Shown here one piece after another: positions 13,229 to 15,107 of a stretch of DNA of 15,107 nucleotides. The notes beneath the pieces were generated by a model. It was given only the letters and a program-made list of their open reading frames with translations, was not told the origin of the DNA and did not search any database. The stretch covers positions 1-15,107 of the forward strand of contig JALEIO010000110.1 in assembly GCA_022769845.1 (NCBI GenBank), written 5' to 3'. The first letter of the stretch is position 1. Each line of letters opens with the position of its first letter. A program made the translations under genes and the position numbers. Source of the stretch: Oscillospiraceae bacterium (GTDB taxonomy: Bacteria; Bacillota; Clostridia; UMGS1810).

Positions 13229-14877
13229 CAAAAAAAATATTTCGCTCAAGCCTTATTGTTGCCGCAACGGTTTCTTTGGCGGCGATAATTATAATTACAG
13301 GCATTTTGTATAATTATTTTAATTCTTCAACCATTCTTCAGCTTAAATCTCAACTTGATTTTGCGGCAAACGGAGTTGAAAACTGCGGAATAGAGTATCT
13401 TAACGGCATAAGTCAAAATAATTATCGATTGACGCTTATAAAAAGCGACGGAAGCGTAATTTTCGATACAGATGCCGATGCGGCTAAAATGGATAACCAC
13501 ATAGACAGGGCAGAAATCAAAAGTGCATTAAATACAGGCTACGGCGAAAGCGAGCGATTTTCGGCAACACTGCTTGAAAAAACGTTCTACTGCGCCAAAA
13601 AGCTAAAAAACGGTGACATTTTGCGCATTTGCGCAACACAGTATTCTGTTTTAACTCTCCTTTTGGGAATAATGCAGCCTATTATTGTAATATTTGTTCT
13701 CGCAATTATCCTTTCGGCAATTCTGGCAAAGCGTATGTCCAAAAAAATAGTTGAACCGCTTAACAATCTTGATTTGGAAAATCCGCTCGAAAATGATATT
13801 TACGACGAAATATCCCCTCTCCTTCTGCACATTGAACAGCAAAACAGGAGAATAAGGCGTCAGTTTGAAGAAATAAAGCAAAACCGCAAAAAATTTGACG
13901 CGGTTATTGAAAATATGAATGAAGCCCTCATTATTCTTGACGAGGACGAAAACATTATCACCGCAAACAATGCCGCAATGCACCTTTTTAAAACAAATAA
14001 AGAATGTATTGGCAAGAGCTTTATTTTAACCGAACGCAGCTTTGATGTTGACAATGCACTCAAAGAAGCCGAAAATTCAGGGCACAGCGAAGTGAACATA
14101 CAAAGAGCGGGCGGCGAATACCAGCTTAACATAAGCCGAATAGGCGGCAAAAAAAAGCTTGGCACGGTAATTTTGGCATTTGACGTAACCGATAAGGTTT
14201 TTGCCGAACGCAACCGCAAAGAATTTACAGCCAATGTATCGCACGAATTAAAAACGCCGCTGCAATCCATTATGGGCAGTGCGGAGCTTATAGAAAACGG
14301 CTTGGTTAAAAGCCAGGATATGCCGCGTTTTATTAAAAACATTCACAGCGAGGCAAATCGTCTTGTTACGCTGATTGATGATATTATCCGTCTTTCCGCA
14401 CTGGACGAAAAAAGCGAGCTTGAATTTGAAAGCGTTGATTTGTATGAAATCGCAAAAGAGGTAATGCATAATCTGAAAAACGCTGCCGAAGCAAAAAACA
14501 TATCGCTTGAGCTTGACGGCAAAAGCACGGAAATAAACGGTGTAAAGCAGCTTGTGTATGAAATTGTAAACAACATTTGCGAAAATGCCGTTAAGTATAA
14601 CAAGGATAACGGACAAGTTAAAATTTCGGTTGAAAAATCCGATGACGGCACGTATTTTACCGTATCGGACACCGGCATCGGAATTGACGAGGAGCATCAA
14701 ACAAGGGTTTTTGAACGCTTTTACCGCGTTGACAAAAGCCATTCCAAAAAAATAGGCGGCACGGGCTTGGGACTTTCAATAGTAAAACACGCCGCAGATT
14801 GCCTCGGAGCCGAGGTTAAGCTTGAAAGCGTTATCGGCAAGGGCACAGCCGTTACGGTAAAATTTAAATATTTTTAA
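13225..14877 (+). CDS. phoR: Phosphate sensor histidine kinase PhoR
   Basis: The 550-residue product is a membrane sensor kinase. From the chosen start: TM helix 1 (about 8-29); an extracytoplasmic sensor region (30-143) with a Cache/PAS-like core (LIKSDGSVIFDTDAD at 71-85 and a CAKKLKNGDILRI end); TM helix 2 (about 144-168); a short HAMP-like linker (169-215); a cytoplasmic PAS domain (about 222-325); a dimerisation domain with the phosphorylated histidine H340 in FTANVSHELKTPL; and an ATPase domain with N454 (NNICENAVKY), DTGIGID (482-488), the F box VFERFYR and GGTGLGLS (511-518). All catalytic residues are intact. This arrangement is that of PhoR/WalK-type kinases, and the gene context points to PhoR. 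The start overlaps the phoB stop (ATGA), which favours equal production of kinase and regulator. A terminator follows at once. Confidence 0.94.
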   Translation: MTKKIFRSSLIVAATVSLAAIIIITGILYNYFNSSTILQLKSQLDFAANGVENCGIEYLNGISQNNYRLTLIKSDGSVIFDTDADAAKMDNHIDRAEIKSALNTGYGESERFSATLLEKTFYCAKKLKNGDILRICATQYSVLTLLLGIMQPIIVIFVLAIILSAILAKRMSKKIVEPLNNLDLENPLENDIYDEISPLLLHIEQQNRRIRRQFEEIKQNRKKFDAVIENMNEALIILDEDENIITANNAAMHLFKTNKECIGKSFILTERSFDVDNALKEAENSGHSEVNIQRAGGEYQLNISRIGGKKKLGTVILAFDVTDKVFAERNRKEFTANVSHELKTPLQSIMGSAELIENGLVKSQDMPRFIKNIHSEANRLVTLIDDIIRLSALDEKSELEFESVDLYEIAKEVMHNLKNAAEAKNISLELDGKSTEINGVKQLVYEIVNNICENAVKYNKDNGQVKISVEKSDDGTYFTVSDTGIGIDEEHQTRVFERFYRVDKSHSKKIGGTGLGLSIVKHAADCLGAEVKLESVIGKGTAVTVKFKYF

Positions 14878-14894
14878 ACATTAAATAAAAATAA

Positions 14895-14932
14895 ATTTTT
14901 GCGGGTCATATTATAATGACCCGCATTTTTTA
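14895..14932 (+). terminator. Intrinsic terminator of the pst-pho operon
   Basis: TGCGGGTCAT (14900-14909) and ATGACCCGCA (14916-14925) form a perfect 10-bp stem with a 6-base loop, followed by TTTTTTATA. A T5 run precedes the stem rather than the A-run needed for a bidirectional terminator, so it acts mainly on the plus strand. It begins about 20 bases after the phoR stop codon. Confidence 0.93.
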
Positions 14933-14978
14933 TAACATAGAAAATTGCACGCGAGAAGTACGTAATCGGGGCAATCCC

Positions 14979-15015
14979 TCATTTTGTGTAAACCTCAAAT
15001 TTAGCTCCAAAATGA
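14979..15015. repeat. 8-bp inverted repeat in the terminal non-coding region
   Basis: TCATTTTG (14979-14986) and CAAAATGA (15008-15015) are exact reverse complements separated by 21 bases. In AT-rich DNA this could be chance. It is recorded because it sits just upstream of a second, much stronger repeat in a stretch with no coding frame. Confidence 0.3.
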
Positions 15016-15039
15016 TAATATAATCTAAGTGAATTTTCT

Positions 15040-15070
15040 GGGCTGAAAGCCGGATTTAGGCTTTCAGCCC
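15040..15070. repeat. 12-bp perfect inverted repeat (hairpin or operator) near the window end
   Basis: GGGCTGAAAGCC (15040-15051) and GGCTTTCAGCCC (15059-15070) pair perfectly around a 7-base loop. Read rightward it is followed by TTAGCTATAA, not a T run, and read leftward by AGAAAATTC, so neither direction makes a good intrinsic terminator. It ends 5 bases before a TATAAT (15076-15081), so it may instead be a protein-binding site upstream of a promoter, or a structured element of a leader RNA. Confidence 0.8.
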
Positions 15071-15075
15071 TTAGC

Positions 15076-15081
15076 TATAAT
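15076..15081 (+). promoter_or_regulatory. Possible -10 element of a promoter facing out of the window
   Basis: A consensus TATAAT is present, but the base run 17 upstream (GATTTA at 15053-15058) is a poor -35 and lies in the inverted repeat loop. If real, the promoter would be activator-dependent, and its gene would start beyond the window. A small dyad TTGAC-5-GTCAA occupies 15093-15107, cut by the window edge. Confidence 0.3.
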
Positions 15082-15107
15082 ATAGCGTAAAATTGACGGC
15101 ATGTCAA

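Noticed and set aside
14933..15107. tRNA, T-box or known riboswitch at the right end
   Set aside because: No acceptor or anticodon-arm pattern, no T-box core and no recognised aptamer core could be found by eye; only simple inverted repeats are present.

Overview
The window reads as an ordinary chromosomal stretch of a low-GC, strictly anaerobic, probably spore-forming member of the Clostridia (Firmicutes/Bacillota). The grounds are a homodimer-type pyruvate:ferredoxin oxidoreductase, a YlbJ-like sporulation membrane protein fragment, a bacterial RqcH, a VanW/G5 envelope protein, strong AGGAGG-type ribosome sites and AT-rich intergenic DNA. No genus can be fixed from sequence reading alone. 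I see no transposon, phage, CRISPR array, tRNA or rRNA, and I found no new multi-gene system. What deserves a second look is mostly regulatory.

Layout. (1) Positions 1-800: the 3' end of a YlbJ-like membrane protein gene overlaps tspO by ATGA; both read rightward. (2) Positions 804-836: a hairpin between converging genes, with its T-run on the minus strand. (3) Positions 900-2648, minus strand: rqcH, the ribosome quality control factor. (4) Positions 2649-2947: a divergent, very AT-rich control region. In order it holds an rqcH promoter candidate, an 11-bp inverted repeat, three A-tracts exactly 10 bp apart, a near-consensus extended -10 promoter, and an 18-bp site closely matching the Rex operator on the transcription start of the next gene. 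(5) Positions 2948-6466: nifJ (PFOR), monocistronic, with its own terminator. (6) Positions 6616-8250: a VanW-domain protein with its own terminator. (7) Positions 8303-14932: a complete phosphate-starvation operon, pstS-pstC-pstA-pstB-phoU-phoB-phoR. It has a Pho-box-like array of 11-bp repeats upstream, a strong hairpin after pstS, and a terminator after phoR. (8) Positions 14933-15107: non-coding DNA with a 12-bp perfect inverted repeat and a possible promoter facing out of the window.

How the genes work together. PFOR oxidises pyruvate to acetyl-CoA and reduces ferredoxin; the Rex-like site suggests its transcription follows the NADH/NAD+ ratio. The Pst genes encode a high-affinity phosphate ABC importer (lipoprotein PstS, permeases PstC and PstA, ATPase PstB). 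PhoU links transporter state to the sensor kinase PhoR, which phosphorylates the response regulator. Because the regulator genes lie in the same operon behind the Pho-box-like repeats, the operon should amplify its own activation. Each of the last four gene junctions is a stop/start overlap, so translation from pstA to phoR is probably coupled. The response regulator carries an exact 15-bp tandem duplication at its 5' end that doubles its first beta strand.
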